This document shows positions 53,905 to 63,108 of a stretch of 64,000 nt of DNA, piece by piece. The DNA is from Xanthomonas floridensis (GTDB taxonomy: Bacteria; Pseudomonadota; Gammaproteobacteria; Xanthomonadales; Xanthomonadaceae). Under the pieces are notes generated by a model. That model had not been told where the DNA came from, did not search any database, and worked only from the letters and a program-made list of their open reading frames with translations. The stretch lies in assembly GCF_001642575.1 (NCBI RefSeq), contig NZ_LXNG01000001.1, positions 278,871-342,870 of the forward strand. Reading direction: 5' to 3'. How positions within the stretch are numbered: the first letter of the stretch is position 1; each line of letters opens with the position of its first letter. Position numbers and translations under genes: made by a program.

Positions 53905-54716
53905 TCTCCCGCGACTGCGCTCGGAGGCGAGCGCAGTCCAGGACGGCGCGCGTGTCGGAAATATCCCGATAGCCTGTCAGCGCGCTCCCGATTTACGTGA
54001 TGCACGTCTCACTTAAACTGCAGCCACCGGACGCGAGGCCAGTTGGGCCGCTCAACTCGCGGGGCGCTGAGCACGCCCCCGCCGGGACACTGGTGGTACG
54101 AACTGCGTCGCGCATTGCATCTGGCGCCAGACGATAGGCTCGTAGACCACTGCGTCGCGATCACTGCCCTGCCGGGTTACATCTGATCGCATGCACGTGT
54201 TTCTCCGTGCAAAAGCAGTTGCGCTTGTCGAGCTGGGCTCGCACATCGATCGGATGCGGCGAAATGCGCCTGGTGATTCGAGCGACCTCACTGTGGCAGG
54301 CGACACGCGTGGCGGCCATCACTGGTCGGCTGGCCGATCCAATCGATCTCTTCTGTCGGCTGCTCTCATCGGTTCACGTGGTGGCCCGGTGCATGACCTG
54401 CTCGCGCGTAAGTCGCGCTGCTTGAATGCCACCGCTCGCAATACCACAGCAGTTGCCACACATCGGTCCGCAGCTTCGTGACGTCGCACGGCGCTGACTG
54501 CATACATCGCATCGGGCGTCTTCGTATCAAATAGCCCGGCGCAGACGGCTCCCACTGCATCGAAGCGACTGAACCGAGCGACAGCGCTGCTGGCCTTCCA
54601 TCAGGGCAAAAGCGCGCCAGCATGCGAATGCAGCGCATTTCACGCGATCAAGCAGGCCGCTCGCTAGGCTAACGTCAGTGCAGCGCTTCGCTGCAGATGA
54701 CTTTCGGGAGATTTTC
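53905..54716. other. 812-bp gap with no recognised gene
   Basis: Holds the terminator at 53913-53938. The remainder has short open frames on both strands, none with a ribosome binding site plus protein-like composition, until the small membrane protein gene at 54717. Confidence 0.55.
53913..53938 (+). terminator. Terminator-like hairpin
   Basis: Perfect 10-bp arms GACTGCGCTC / GAGCGCAGTC with a 6-base loop (GGAGGC), eight bases after the lipoprotein gene stop. Confidence 0.75.
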
Positions 54717-54827
54717 ATGGGCGACAACGCGTTTCTGACACCGGCATTCGCCATCTTGGTCATCGGAATCATCGCCGTGGTGTTCTGGCTGGTGACCCGC
54801 GCCAAGAAAAAGCGCAACAAGAAGTAG
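54717..54827 (+). CDS. 36-residue membrane microprotein
   Basis: An ATG with GGGAG seven bases upstream opens a 36-codon frame ending TAG 54825-54827. The peptide has a short polar N-terminus (MGDNAFLTP), one hydrophobic helix (FAILVIGIIAVVFWLV, residues ~11-26) and a strongly basic tail (TRAKKKRNKK). This is the typical shape of a small inner-membrane protein with the basic end in the cytoplasm. No family recognised. It stands alone between two larger gaps. Confidence 0.75.
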   Translation: MGDNAFLTPAFAILVIGIIAVVFWLVTRAKKKRNKK

Positions 54828-55092
54828 GCGAGCCGGGCGATGGCCCGCAGGCGAAGGACGCGACGCGCTGCATACGATTGCCTGCGACGCAGCTCGTCAG
54901 GCATCGGTCGACCTGCGTCGGCCGCTACGCGAGACAGACTTCAGGAGTTTACTTTGCGGCGTAGCGAAGCATTGGCACAAGCATCCTGCCGCTGACACGA
55001 ACGCATGCACTCCACGCGCACGACCTGACCGATATGGACGCTGCATTCGAGCGCGCTGCCTGGAAAGCTGCACACGCGCAGCAAGATGCGCC

Positions 55093-55803
55093 TCAGAAAC
55101 GCTCACCCACAGGCAGATAACGCCACTGGCCGATCGCCAGCTTGCCCAGCGACACGCGGCCCACACGTAGCCGACGGATGCTGACCACGTCCAGTCCCAC
55201 CTCACCGCACATGTAGCGCAGTTGGCCTGGCTGCACGTGCTTGATCGCAAAGCGCAGCCGTTCTTCGTTCTGCCAGCTCACCTTGCACGGCGGCAGGCTG
55301 CGCTGCTGATACACCAGACCGTGCGCCAGCCGCGCCATGCCATAGGGGCGCAGCTCGCCGCGTACTTCCACCAGAAATTCCTGCTCGATCGAGCCTGCAT
55401 CGGCCGTCAGCCTGCGCAGTACCCGCCCGTCCTGGCTCAACACCAGCAGGCCGCTGGCATCGTCTTCCAGCGGCAGCGGCGCATGGAGGCGCAGGAAATG
55501 CCGTTTGAGCACGCGCAACTCGGCGTTGTCCAGTTCGCTCCGGCTTGCCGGATTGGCCAGTGCCAACGCGGCGTCGGCCGTCATTCCTGCCGGCTTGTGC
55601 AACAGCAAGGTGGCGGGCTCGGCGGGTTCCAGCACCGCATCCGGCGCAAGCGTTACCTGCGCCGCGGTCGCCAGGGCCTGCGGCTCTTCGACAACCACCC
55701 CATCCACGCTGACCCAGCCGCCCTCGATGTACTGCTGCGCCTCGCCACGCGAGCAGCCGAACTGCGCGGCAACGCATTTATCGAGACGGATGGGATCGGA
55801 CAT
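55093..55803 (-). CDS. rRNA pseudouridine synthase, RsuA/RluB/E/F family
   Basis: A 236-residue enzyme. N-terminal S4 RNA-binding domain (RLDKCVAAQFGCSRGEAQQYIEGGWVSVDGVVV), then the pseudouridine synthase fold with the catalytic Asp in LPLEDDASGLLVLSQDG, a variant of the R-L-D-x-D-T-S-G-L motif in which the Arg/Leu is changed to Leu/Glu. Later motifs LVEVRGEL and YMCGEVGLDVVSIRRLRVGRVSLG match RluF-type enzymes. The exact uridine target (16S or 23S rRNA) cannot be decided. Confidence 0.9.
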   Translation of the reverse strand: MSDPIRLDKCVAAQFGCSRGEAQQYIEGGWVSVDGVVVEEPQALATAAQVTLAPDAVLEPAEPATLLLHKPAGMTADAALALANPASRSELDNAELRVLKRHFLRLHAPLPLEDDASGLLVLSQDGRVLRRLTADAGSIEQEFLVEVRGELRPYGMARLAHGLVYQQRSLPPCKVSWQNEERLRFAIKHVQPGQLRYMCGEVGLDVVSIRRLRVGRVSLGKLAIGQWRYLPVGERF

Positions 55804-56014
55804 CAGACAAGCTCGGCATCAGGGCACGGCAGTGTACGTGCTGGCCCAGCGAATGCGAGGGGCAGCCATCGCTCCGGACACGGACCGCACAGCCGGGCCG
55901 CACCCCCAGATCGCAGCACGCTGCGGCCTTGTACCACCCTGCCGCCTGCGTCGACCGCTGCTTCTGCCCTGCTCCACAACGTGGGAAACTCGGCACTCAC
56001 ACAGGAGCTCGCAG

Positions 56015-56221
56015 ATGTTCATCAAGTTCGGCACCACCCGGGTCCGCCTCACCCACATCTCGGTCATCAGCGATCCGTTCAACGCAGGCGAAAGCTTCGG
56101 CTCGTACTGCCACTCCGTGCGGGTCGGCCTGCTCTCCGGCGAAGAAGTGTTTGCGCGTTTCAACAGCGAGTCCGACGCACAACAGCTGCATGCCAAGGTG
56201 CTGGCTGCACTGGAGGGCTGA
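56015..56221 (+). CDS. 68-residue protein of unknown function
   Basis: ATG 56015 has AGGAG about nine bases upstream and opens a 68-codon frame. The sequence (MFIKFGTTRVRLTHISVIS..., VGLLSGEEVFARFNS) looks like one small mixed alpha/beta domain, probably cytoplasmic. No family recognised, but the composition is clearly protein-like unlike the surrounding open frames. Longer in-frame extension upstream overlaps the pseudouridine synthase gene and is not used. Confidence 0.72.
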   Translation: MFIKFGTTRVRLTHISVISDPFNAGESFGSYCHSVRVGLLSGEEVFARFNSESDAQQLHAKVLAALEG

Positions 56222-56849
56222 CGCCGGTCCGCAACGCAGCGCGCTCGCCCCGCTGCTGAGGTTTGCCTCGTCGCCAGATGGAATGCGCGCTGCCGACACT
56301 GCTCCAAGCTCGCACACATCGCCCTGCACTGCGGGGCACTGTCGCCCGTGCAGATCGACCCAGACGTTTGCCGAGGCTCCAGCGCGCCTGCGCAAGGTGT
56401 GTTTCTGGTGGTAGGCAAGACGCACTCCGATACACGTATCAGCCCTTCACCTGCCGCATGACAAGCGTTCTGCAGATGACACGCATCGATCCAGCCAGGG
56501 CTTACAAGCGCGGCTGACAAATGACGCATGCAATCGATCATCGATGCCGAATTCTGCACACACGCTACGATGACATGCGTATTGCGCCGGTTGTTTCCGG
56601 CATCGGCAACATCTGTTTAACGTGCACGCAAAAGCGGCGTTAGCTGCACTCCCAGGCGATGAGCAGATCACGATGTCAGGCGCCGATGGACAGCTGTCGG
56701 GGAATCTCTTCCGCGCACTGAATCGGCTGTAACTATTACAGAACGGAAGGCTTTAGCACGTCGGTATCGAGCCGCTAGCTGGGCAAGACGCTTGAGTGGA
56801 CGCACCCCGCATCCACTGGGCTCCTCAGCTGCACTAACTGGATGCGGTT
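56222..56849. other. Gap upstream of a chemoreceptor gene
   Basis: 628 bp with no supported gene. It has a copy of the recurrent motif at 56506-56521. The region before ATG 56850 should hold the chemoreceptor promoter, but no clear sigma-28 type -35/-10 (TAAA...GCCGATAA) was seen. Confidence 0.55.
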
Positions 56850-59018
56850 ATGAACGATTATTTGCAACGCCTCAATGTCGGCCGTCGCCTGGGCATGGCC
56901 TTCGGCATCTTGATTCTCCTGTCGGGCCTGCTTGTTGCAACCGGCCTGATCACCATGTCCAACGCCCGCTATGAGCTGGACACCATCGTCAACAACAATA
57001 TGGAGCGGATCCGGCTGTCGAGCGAGATGCTCGATGCCAATACGAACGTGGCGATCGGCCTGCGCGACATCGTGATGGTGTCCGGCGATGCGGCCAACCG
57101 CCGCGCCCTGAAGATGATCGAAGACAACCGCGCACGCTACCGCCAGTCCCACGATGCACTGGCAGCCATGCCCAGCAGCGATGTCGAAAAGGCCGCTCTG
57201 ACGCTGGTGCAGGAAAAGCGCGACATCTCGGTCAAATTCAACAACCAGATTCTCGACTACGGCATTCACGACCAGAACCAGCAAGCGCAGGCGTTGCTTC
57301 AGGGCGACGCCGCAACGGCCATGGATGCGCAGCAGGCGGCGATCCGCGAGAACGCCGAACTGGAACGGCGTCTCAGCAAGGATGCCTATGCCGCAGCGGT
57401 CGCATCGATGCATCGAGGAAAAATCACCCTCGCCACCGGCGGCATTGCCGCACTGGTCATCAGCGGGCTGCTCGCGTGGCTGATCACACGCAGCCTGACC
57501 CAGCCGCTCAGCCAGGCCACGCGCACCGCCGAAGCCATCGCCGCCGGCGATCTGCACAACGATGTCCACACCACCGCCAACGATGAAACCGGCCGTCTGC
57601 TGCAGGCCATGGACAAGATGCAGCTGCAGGTACGCAACCTGATCGCCGCACAGACCGAGATGGCCAGGCATCACGACGCCGGCACGATCAGCTTCCGTAT
57701 CGATGCGGCGGCATTCCCGGGCGACTACGGCCGCATGGCCAACGACACCAATCTGCTGGTGGCCGCGCACGTGGCCGTGCAGACGGACCTGGCGCGCATC
57801 ATGGGCCGCTATGCCGTGGGCGAACTGTCCGAAGACATGCAGCCGCTTCCCGGCGAAAAAGCGGCATTCAGCGACACCATGGCGCAGGTCAAGCTCAACC
57901 TGTCGGCGATGAATCACCAGATCAAGCATCTGGCACAGTCCGCCGCCAACGGCGACTTCAGCGCACGCGGCGATGTCGAGCGCTTCCAGTTCGACTTCCG
58001 CATCATGGTCGAAAGCCTCAACCACCTGATGTCCACCGCCGACGGCAACCTGCAGTCGTTGTCGTCGCTGCTGCAGTCCATCGCCGCGGGGGATCTGACT
58101 GCGCGCATGAGCGGCGACTTCCGTGGCGTCTTTGCGCAGATGCGCGACGATGCCAATGCCACCGCCAGTCAGTTGGCGCAGATCGTCGGCAACATCCAGC
58201 AATCGGCAGTATCGATCAACGCGGCTGCCAGCGAGATCGCGGCCGGCAACCAGGACCTGTCGCAACGCACCGAACAACAGGCGGCCAATCTCGAAGAGAC
58301 CGCAGCGTCGATGGAAGAACTCACATCCACCGTCAAGCAGAACGCCGAGGGTGCGCGCCAGGCCAATCAGCTGGCGATCGGTGCCGCGCGCGTCGCCTCG
58401 CAAGGTGGCGACGTCGTGGGCAAGGTCGTGGAGACCATGAGCGGCATCGAAGCCTCATCCAAGAAGATCGCCGACATCATCAGCGTCATCGATGGCATTG
58501 CGTTTCAAACCAACATCCTCGCGTTGAACGCTGCGGTGGAAGCTGCACGTGCAGGCGAACAAGGTCGTGGCTTTGCCGTGGTCGCCTCCGAAGTGCGCAC
58601 GCTCGCGCAACGTTCCTCCGGTGCGGCCAAGCAGATCAAGGACCTCATCGACGACTCGGTGCAGCGCGTGGCCGATGGCTCGGCGTTGGTGCGCAGTGCC
58701 GGCAAGACCATGGACGAGGTGGTTGCGAGCGTGCAACGCGTCACCGACATCATGGGCGAGATCTCCGCGGCATCGCAGGAGCAATCGGCCGGCATCGAAC
58801 AGGTCAACCAGACCATCACCCATATGGACGAGACCACGCAGCAAAATGCAGCGCTGGTGGAAGAAGCGACGGCAGCCGCACGTTCGATGGAGGAGCAGGC
58901 AGTGCAACTCACCGACGCGGTGGCGATCTTCAGGATCGATGCGCGCCAGGCGCAAGACGCCAACACGCGCTCAGCCGCTCCGGTCGCAAAGCTGCTCCAT
59001 AAAGTAGCCAACGCCTGA
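56850..59018 (+). CDS. Methyl-accepting chemotaxis protein
   Basis: A 722-residue chemoreceptor. TM1 ~14-36 (GMAFGILILLSGLLVATGLIT), four-helix-bundle periplasmic domain, TM2 ~192-212 (GGIAALVISGLLAWLITRSLT) and HAMP. Between HAMP and the signalling hairpin lies a longer region with at least one more HAMP-like unit (GELSEDMQPLPGEKAA; ANGDFSARGDVERF; AAGDLTARMSGDF). Signalling tip: AFQTNILALNAAVEAARAGEQGRGFAVVASEVR. No C-terminal NWETF-type pentapeptide is seen. It belongs to the flagellar chemotaxis set and is separate from PilJ. A terminator follows (59071-59102). Confidence 0.95.
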   Translation: MNDYLQRLNVGRRLGMAFGILILLSGLLVATGLITMSNARYELDTIVNNNMERIRLSSEMLDANTNVAIGLRDIVMVSGDAANRRALKMIEDNRARYRQSHDALAAMPSSDVEKAALTLVQEKRDISVKFNNQILDYGIHDQNQQAQALLQGDAATAMDAQQAAIRENAELERRLSKDAYAAAVASMHRGKITLATGGIAALVISGLLAWLITRSLTQPLSQATRTAEAIAAGDLHNDVHTTANDETGRLLQAMDKMQLQVRNLIAAQTEMARHHDAGTISFRIDAAAFPGDYGRMANDTNLLVAAHVAVQTDLARIMGRYAVGELSEDMQPLPGEKAAFSDTMAQVKLNLSAMNHQIKHLAQSAANGDFSARGDVERFQFDFRIMVESLNHLMSTADGNLQSLSSLLQSIAAGDLTARMSGDFRGVFAQMRDDANATASQLAQIVGNIQQSAVSINAAASEIAAGNQDLSQRTEQQAANLEETAASMEELTSTVKQNAEGARQANQLAIGAARVASQGGDVVGKVVETMSGIEASSKKIADIISVIDGIAFQTNILALNAAVEAARAGEQGRGFAVVASEVRTLAQRSSGAAKQIKDLIDDSVQRVADGSALVRSAGKTMDEVVASVQRVTDIMGEISAASQEQSAGIEQVNQTITHMDETTQQNAALVEEATAAARSMEEQAVQLTDAVAIFRIDARQAQDANTRSAAPVAKLLHKVANA

Positions 59019-59667
59019 TCCATCCATAGCGGCAAGATTGCCGGTGCACCGCAGCAAAGGGCGGCATGTCAGCAAGAGAGCGCCAACCGGCGCTCTCTTG
59101 CTTTGACCTTTCACTCAGCACGCCATCGGCAAGCGCTTGCCCTTCACGCCAATGCGTTGACGAACCGTCGCAATACGCATCTGTTCGACCAAACACGCGC
59201 GACATGCACGGCCTGACAGCTTCACGGGTGCCGCAACCGTCAACGCAACGCCTATAGCCCCGCAAGACATGGCGTCGACCTCGTTCCCGGTGCGCGTCAC
59301 CGGCACCTCGCATCACCCTTCGCTTATGAGTTCATCGGTTCGCACTTCGGCGCGGTCGCGGGATAGATGTTATGCATCATCATTACCTCATCATTTAACT
59401 TTCGGAGAGTGGTTATTTCTTTTTTATAACCGTGCACAGTTATTGAATTACATATCGGTAATACATAAGCGCATAACTAGGGCGCAAGCCTGGCAGCAGA
59501 AATTGCTGGATTGCGTGCTTCGACGCTCCCCGCCAGTGGTTGCACACGCGCCCAATGATTCGCTGGGAGAGCTGCGCGGGCGAGGTCCACACTCATGCGC
59601 CATCCCGACGGTGCCGACCGTCATCTCCCTGCCGCTTGCCCAGGGCGTTATCTAGCGAGGTCTTCAC
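59019..59667. other. Gap with terminator and AT-rich patch
   Basis: 649 bp with no gene. Holds the chemoreceptor terminator and, at ~59370-59480, an AT-rich patch unlike the rest of the window (see finding). The promoter of the esterase gene must lie here. Confidence 0.65.
59071..59102 (+). terminator. Terminator-like hairpin after the chemoreceptor gene
   Basis: Perfect 14-bp arms AGCAAGAGAGCGCC / GGCGCTCTCTTGCT around a 4-base loop (AACC), followed by TTGACCTTTC. Confidence 0.85.
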
Positions 59668-60924
59668 ATGGAATTTCAGGTCCACATCGGCACGGCATTG
59701 GGCATCGCCCTGCTCGCCACCGCCGGCGCTTCGCAGGCGTCCCCCGTCGACACCTACCCAGCCCGTGGCACGGTCTTGTCGAGCAACGTTCTGGCCAGCT
59801 ATTCCCGCGATGCCATTGCGAACATGCTACGCGACGCCCCATCGCATGAGCAGCCCGACTGCAATGTCCGCGTAGCGGAATTCACCTATGCCACCATCGG
59901 TATCTATGGCGAACCGGCCACCGCCTCGGCCGCGCTGCTGGTTCCAGGCGGGCCACAGTGCCAAGGCCCATACCCACTGCTCGCATGGGGCGAAGGAACC
60001 CAGACCTTGCGCAGCACGGAACAGGCAAGGGACATCCGCGCCGCAGCGGGTAACGACCCGTTGGTCACCCGACTTGCCAGCCAGGGCTACGTCGTCGTCG
60101 CCACCGATTATCTCGGTCTCGGCAAATCGAATTATCCGTATCACCCCTACATGCACAGCGCTTCGCAAGCCAGCGCCATGATCGATTCGATGCGCGCCGC
60201 CCGCAGTGTCTTACGTCGCTTGAACACACCGCTCTCGGGCAAGGTGATGCTCTCCGGCAACTCTGCCGGCGCCCACGCCGCGCTGGCAACACAGCGTGAG
60301 ATCGAAGCGCACCTGTCGCAGGAATTCAATCTAGCCGCCAGCTCCGGCATCTCCGGACCGTATGCGCTCAGCGAATCGGCGATGGACGATCTGACAGGGC
60401 GTAACACCGTGGCCGAAAGCACCTTTGCCTTGGTCTTTTTGAGCTACGCAATCACCTCCATGCAGCGCACTTACCACAACATCTATCTGGCGCCCTCGCA
60501 AACGTATCAAGACCCCTGGGCCGCACAGGTGGAAGCGTTCTTCCCCGGCACACGCAGCGTGGGCGATCTCGTCACCACGTTGCCGCCGGTCGGCAAGATC
60601 AAGGACTACTTCACCGCGGCCTTTCTTCAGGACGTCGCAAACAATCCGTTCAACCCGTTGCGGCTGGACCTGCAACGCAACGATCTGCTCGATTGGCGCC
60701 CGCAAACCCGCACCTTGCTGTGCGGCTCATCCAACGATGCGAGCGTACCGTTCAAAAACGCCACCAGGGCGGTCGACGCGTTCAAGCGCAATGGCAGCAA
60801 CCAGGTGACAACGCTCGATCTGGGCACGGGCAAGCGGGAAGACAATAGTGCCTTCGTGCATCTGGCCGTCGAAGAAAGCTGCATCGTGGGCGTGCGTCAG
60901 CAGTTGCTGGACCCTAGCCGCTAA
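59668..60924 (+). CDS. Secreted lipase/esterase, LipA/LesA-like
   Basis: A 418-residue alpha/beta hydrolase with a signal peptide (GIALLATAGASQAS). The nucleophile elbow is MLSGNSAGAH with Ser199; the likely acid is in SSNDASVPF and the His in AFVHLAVEES. Conserved EQPDCNVRVAEFTYATIG, LAWGEGTQT and YVVVATDYLGLGKS match secreted plant-cell-wall-active esterases of Xanthomonadaceae (Xoo LipA, Xylella LesA), which leave through the type II system and contribute to virulence. The start has GCGAGGTC in the bases before ATG. It converges on the response regulator gene across a shared terminator. Confidence 0.85.
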   Translation: MEFQVHIGTALGIALLATAGASQASPVDTYPARGTVLSSNVLASYSRDAIANMLRDAPSHEQPDCNVRVAEFTYATIGIYGEPATASAALLVPGGPQCQGPYPLLAWGEGTQTLRSTEQARDIRAAAGNDPLVTRLASQGYVVVATDYLGLGKSNYPYHPYMHSASQASAMIDSMRAARSVLRRLNTPLSGKVMLSGNSAGAHAALATQREIEAHLSQEFNLAASSGISGPYALSESAMDDLTGRNTVAESTFALVFLSYAITSMQRTYHNIYLAPSQTYQDPWAAQVEAFFPGTRSVGDLVTTLPPVGKIKDYFTAAFLQDVANNPFNPLRLDLQRNDLLDWRPQTRTLLCGSSNDASVPFKNATRAVDAFKRNGSNQVTTLDLGTGKREDNSAFVHLAVEESCIVGVRQQLLDPSR

Positions 60925-60953
60925 ACGTTACAAATCCGCGTTTGTGCGCCATC

Positions 60954-60987
60954 TCGACCATCCCGCCGTTACCTGCGGGATGGTCGA
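60954..60987. terminator. Shared bidirectional terminator
   Basis: Perfect 13-bp arms TCGACCATCCCGC / GCGGGATGGTCGA with an 8-base loop, between two convergent genes. The plus-strand side is followed by a T-rich stretch (TCTTGATTCTT). Confidence 0.85.
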
Positions 60988-60997
60988 TCTTGATTCT

Positions 60998-61348
60998 TCA
61001 CCGGGGTCGCAGCTGCGCCAGCGCATCCTTCAGGTCGCGAAACTGGAAGGGCTTCTGCAGTCCGTGCCGATGCCGGAACTTCTCTGGGATTCCGCTTTGC
61101 GCATAGCCGGTCACGAAGATGTAAGGCACGCCACGCGCATCCAGTTCTTCTGCAATCGGAAACGACAGCGTTCCACCCAGATTGACGTCCAATACCGCCA
61201 GATCCAGGTTGCCCTGCTGTACCACCTCAAGCGCGGCATCGACATCGCCCACCGTCGCCGCAACTTCATAGCCCAGCTCGGCAAGACAATCTTCCAGCAG
61301 CATCGCGACCAGCGATTCGTCCTCGACCAACAACACGCGCACGGTCAC
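60998..61348 (-). CDS. Single-domain response regulator, partner of the HWE kinase
   Basis: A 116-residue receiver. The acidic pair is in LLVEDESLVAM, phospho-Asp in LAVLDVNLGGTLS, Thr in IFVTGYAQS and Lys in LQKPFQFRD. It has no output domain. The start is GTG 61348, overlapping the kinase stop (GTGA), so the two are translationally coupled and almost surely a phosphotransfer pair. The frame runs further upstream inside the kinase gene, but that part is not receiver-like. Confidence 0.88.
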   Translation of the reverse strand: MTVRVLLVEDESLVAMLLEDCLAELGYEVAATVGDVDAALEVVQQGNLDLAVLDVNLGGTLSFPIAEELDARGVPYIFVTGYAQSGIPEKFRHRHGLQKPFQFRDLKDALAQLRPR

Positions 61349-62361
61349 AGCCGCACCTCGGCAAGCTCGATCGACAACGGAATGGATACCCGAAACCGTA
61401 CGCCGGTGGGCTCGAAGGCAAGTTCCACGTCGCCCTTGAGATCGTGCTTCAACCCACGCTCCAGCATGCGCGACCCGAAGCCCTTGCGCGTGGGCGGCTC
61501 CACGGCCGGGCCACCGGACTCCTGCCATGTCAGCTCAAGTATGTGTTGGTCGTCTCGCGTCTGGCGTTCCCATGCAATTTGCACGGAGCCCTCGGACGAC
61601 GACAGCGCGCCATATTTGAGGGCATTGGTGCACAGCTCGTGCAGCGCCATCGAAAGCGCCAATGCGCGCCGCGGGTCGAGACGGCAAGAATCGCCCAGCA
61701 GCGTAAAGCGCTGACTGTCGCGCGGTGCGTATAGCGCCGCCGCATCGCGGGTCAGCTCCAGAATATCTGCGCTAACCCAGTTCTCGCGGGTCAGCGTGTC
61801 GTGCGCACGCGACAGCGCGAGCAGGCGCGCGTCGATCTTTTCCTGTGCATCGGCCAGGCTGTCGGCATTACTGAAGGACTGACGCGCCAACGATTGCACC
61901 ATCACCAGCGAATTCTTGACCCGGTGGTTGAGCTCGTTGATCAACAACTGCAGATGCTGTTCGTGCTGTTTGTGCTCGGTGATGTCGCGGGTGGCACCGG
62001 CGATCGCCTCAACCTCGCCTTCCGGCCCGAATACCGGCGTAAAGATGTAGTCGTAGACACGCAGCCCCTTGACCGTGTGCGGGAACGGCACCTCACCGCG
62101 AATGGGCTGACGCGTGGCGATGACGCGCTCGATTTCCTCGTCATGCATCGCGGCATGCCAGGGCTCGTAGCCGAGTTCCAGGCACGTTTTGCCGCACGCG
62201 TCCTCCCAGCGCATGCCCCACATCGTCAACAGCGCCTGGTTGGCGTAGACGAAGCGATGCTGGGTATCGAACACGTATAAAAGATCCGGCGTGGCCTGTA
62301 GCAAAGCCTCGTAAATCCGCGACTTTGCGGCGTCTTCCTGATACTCGGCCATTCCCGTCAT
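61345..62361 (-). CDS. PAS-domain HWE-family sensor histidine kinase
   Basis: A 338-residue soluble kinase with no TM segment. PAS domain at ~15-130 (LLYVFDTQHRFVYANQALLTMWG, then GATRDITEHKQ). The phosphoacceptor His is in NELNHRVKNSLVMVQSLARQS, and the ATP domain has LHELCTNALKYGALSS and the HWE-defining TWQESGGP (W-x-E), with GFGSRMLERGL. HWE kinases commonly pair with general-stress or light/redox sensing. The signal is unknown. ATG 62361 with AGGA upstream preferred over GTG 62382. Confidence 0.9.
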   Translation of the reverse strand: MTGMAEYQEDAAKSRIYEALLQATPDLLYVFDTQHRFVYANQALLTMWGMRWEDACGKTCLELGYEPWHAAMHDEEIERVIATRQPIRGEVPFPHTVKGLRVYDYIFTPVFGPEGEVEAIAGATRDITEHKQHEQHLQLLINELNHRVKNSLVMVQSLARQSFSNADSLADAQEKIDARLLALSRAHDTLTRENWVSADILELTRDAAALYAPRDSQRFTLLGDSCRLDPRRALALSMALHELCTNALKYGALSSSEGSVQIAWERQTRDDQHILELTWQESGGPAVEPPTRKGFGSRMLERGLKHDLKGDVELAFEPTGVRFRVSIPLSIELAEVRL

Positions 62362-62796
62362 GGTCCTAAGGTTGGATCGCACAATAAAGTGATTGCCGTG
62401 AACGCGCGATCATGCCGGCACCGGAATCTTGACCGCCTAAAAATGCATACCTGCCGTGCGCCTTATACCTGGCGAATCAGACAGATACGTCAACTACCGG
62501 GAAGCGGCCCCAACCAATGCAGGCGCCGGCACCGCTGCGCCAGAGCTTGCACGCACAGAGGTCTGGCGCGATACGCCGCCTTCGCCCTGCCATCCAGGTA
62601 GTTGAAAGGTCTGACGGATCAGCACCTGGATGCCCGAACGCAGCGGCTTGCGCTGCCATCGCCATCGGGCGATGAACCCCCGAATAACCCATTCGATTCG
62701 CAAACCCACGGTCACCATGGCGTCTTATGCGCATCGTAGCCTCCCGCCGAAAGTGACCAACACCCCCACCCTTCCATCACTCGAATCGGCCAGACC
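62362..62796. other. Intergenic gap, no gene seen
   Basis: 435 bp between the divergent kinase gene and a small secreted protein gene. A pair of inverted 8-mers (CAACTACC near 62490, GGTAGTTG near 62600) bound ~110 bp of GC-rich sequence; its meaning is unclear. Confidence 0.5.
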
Positions 62797-63108
62797 ATGT
62801 CTTCGTTCTCGCGCAAGAACTCCCTTCACACCTCGATGCTGGCATTCGCAATCATCCTCTGCTCCAACGTGGCCACGACTGCCGCCGCAGCATCGCTGCA
62901 TGTCGTCTCCCGCACCGAGCAGATGACATCGTTTACACACACTGGCCCCAGCAGGACCGAGGTGTTCAATCAGCAATGGGCCGACGGTGCAGCGCAATGC
63001 CGCGACGCGTTTCCGCAAACCACCTCGGTGCAGCTCGGTCAGGTCAACACCCGCGCGATCAACGCAAACACCTTCAAGGTCACCGGCAAGTGGATCTGCC
63101 GGGGCTGA
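62797..63108 (+). CDS. Small secreted protein of unknown function
   Basis: A 103-residue protein with a probable signal peptide (SMLAFAIILCSNVATTAAAAS). Mature part is ~70 residues with two Cys (QCRDAFPQTTSV; GKWICRG) that probably form a disulfide. The ending V-T-G-K-W-I-C-R-G resembles other small cysteine-paired exported proteins of Xanthomonas. No domain recognised. Confidence 0.7.
   Translation: MSSFSRKNSLHTSMLAFAIILCSNVATTAAAASLHVVSRTEQMTSFTHTGPSRTEVFNQQWADGAAQCRDAFPQTTSVQLGQVNTRAINANTFKVTGKWICRG

Noticed and set aside
62477..62734. An 85-codon minus-strand frame upstream of the small secreted protein gene
   Set aside because: No domain, no clear ribosome binding site, and overlapping frames look equally open.
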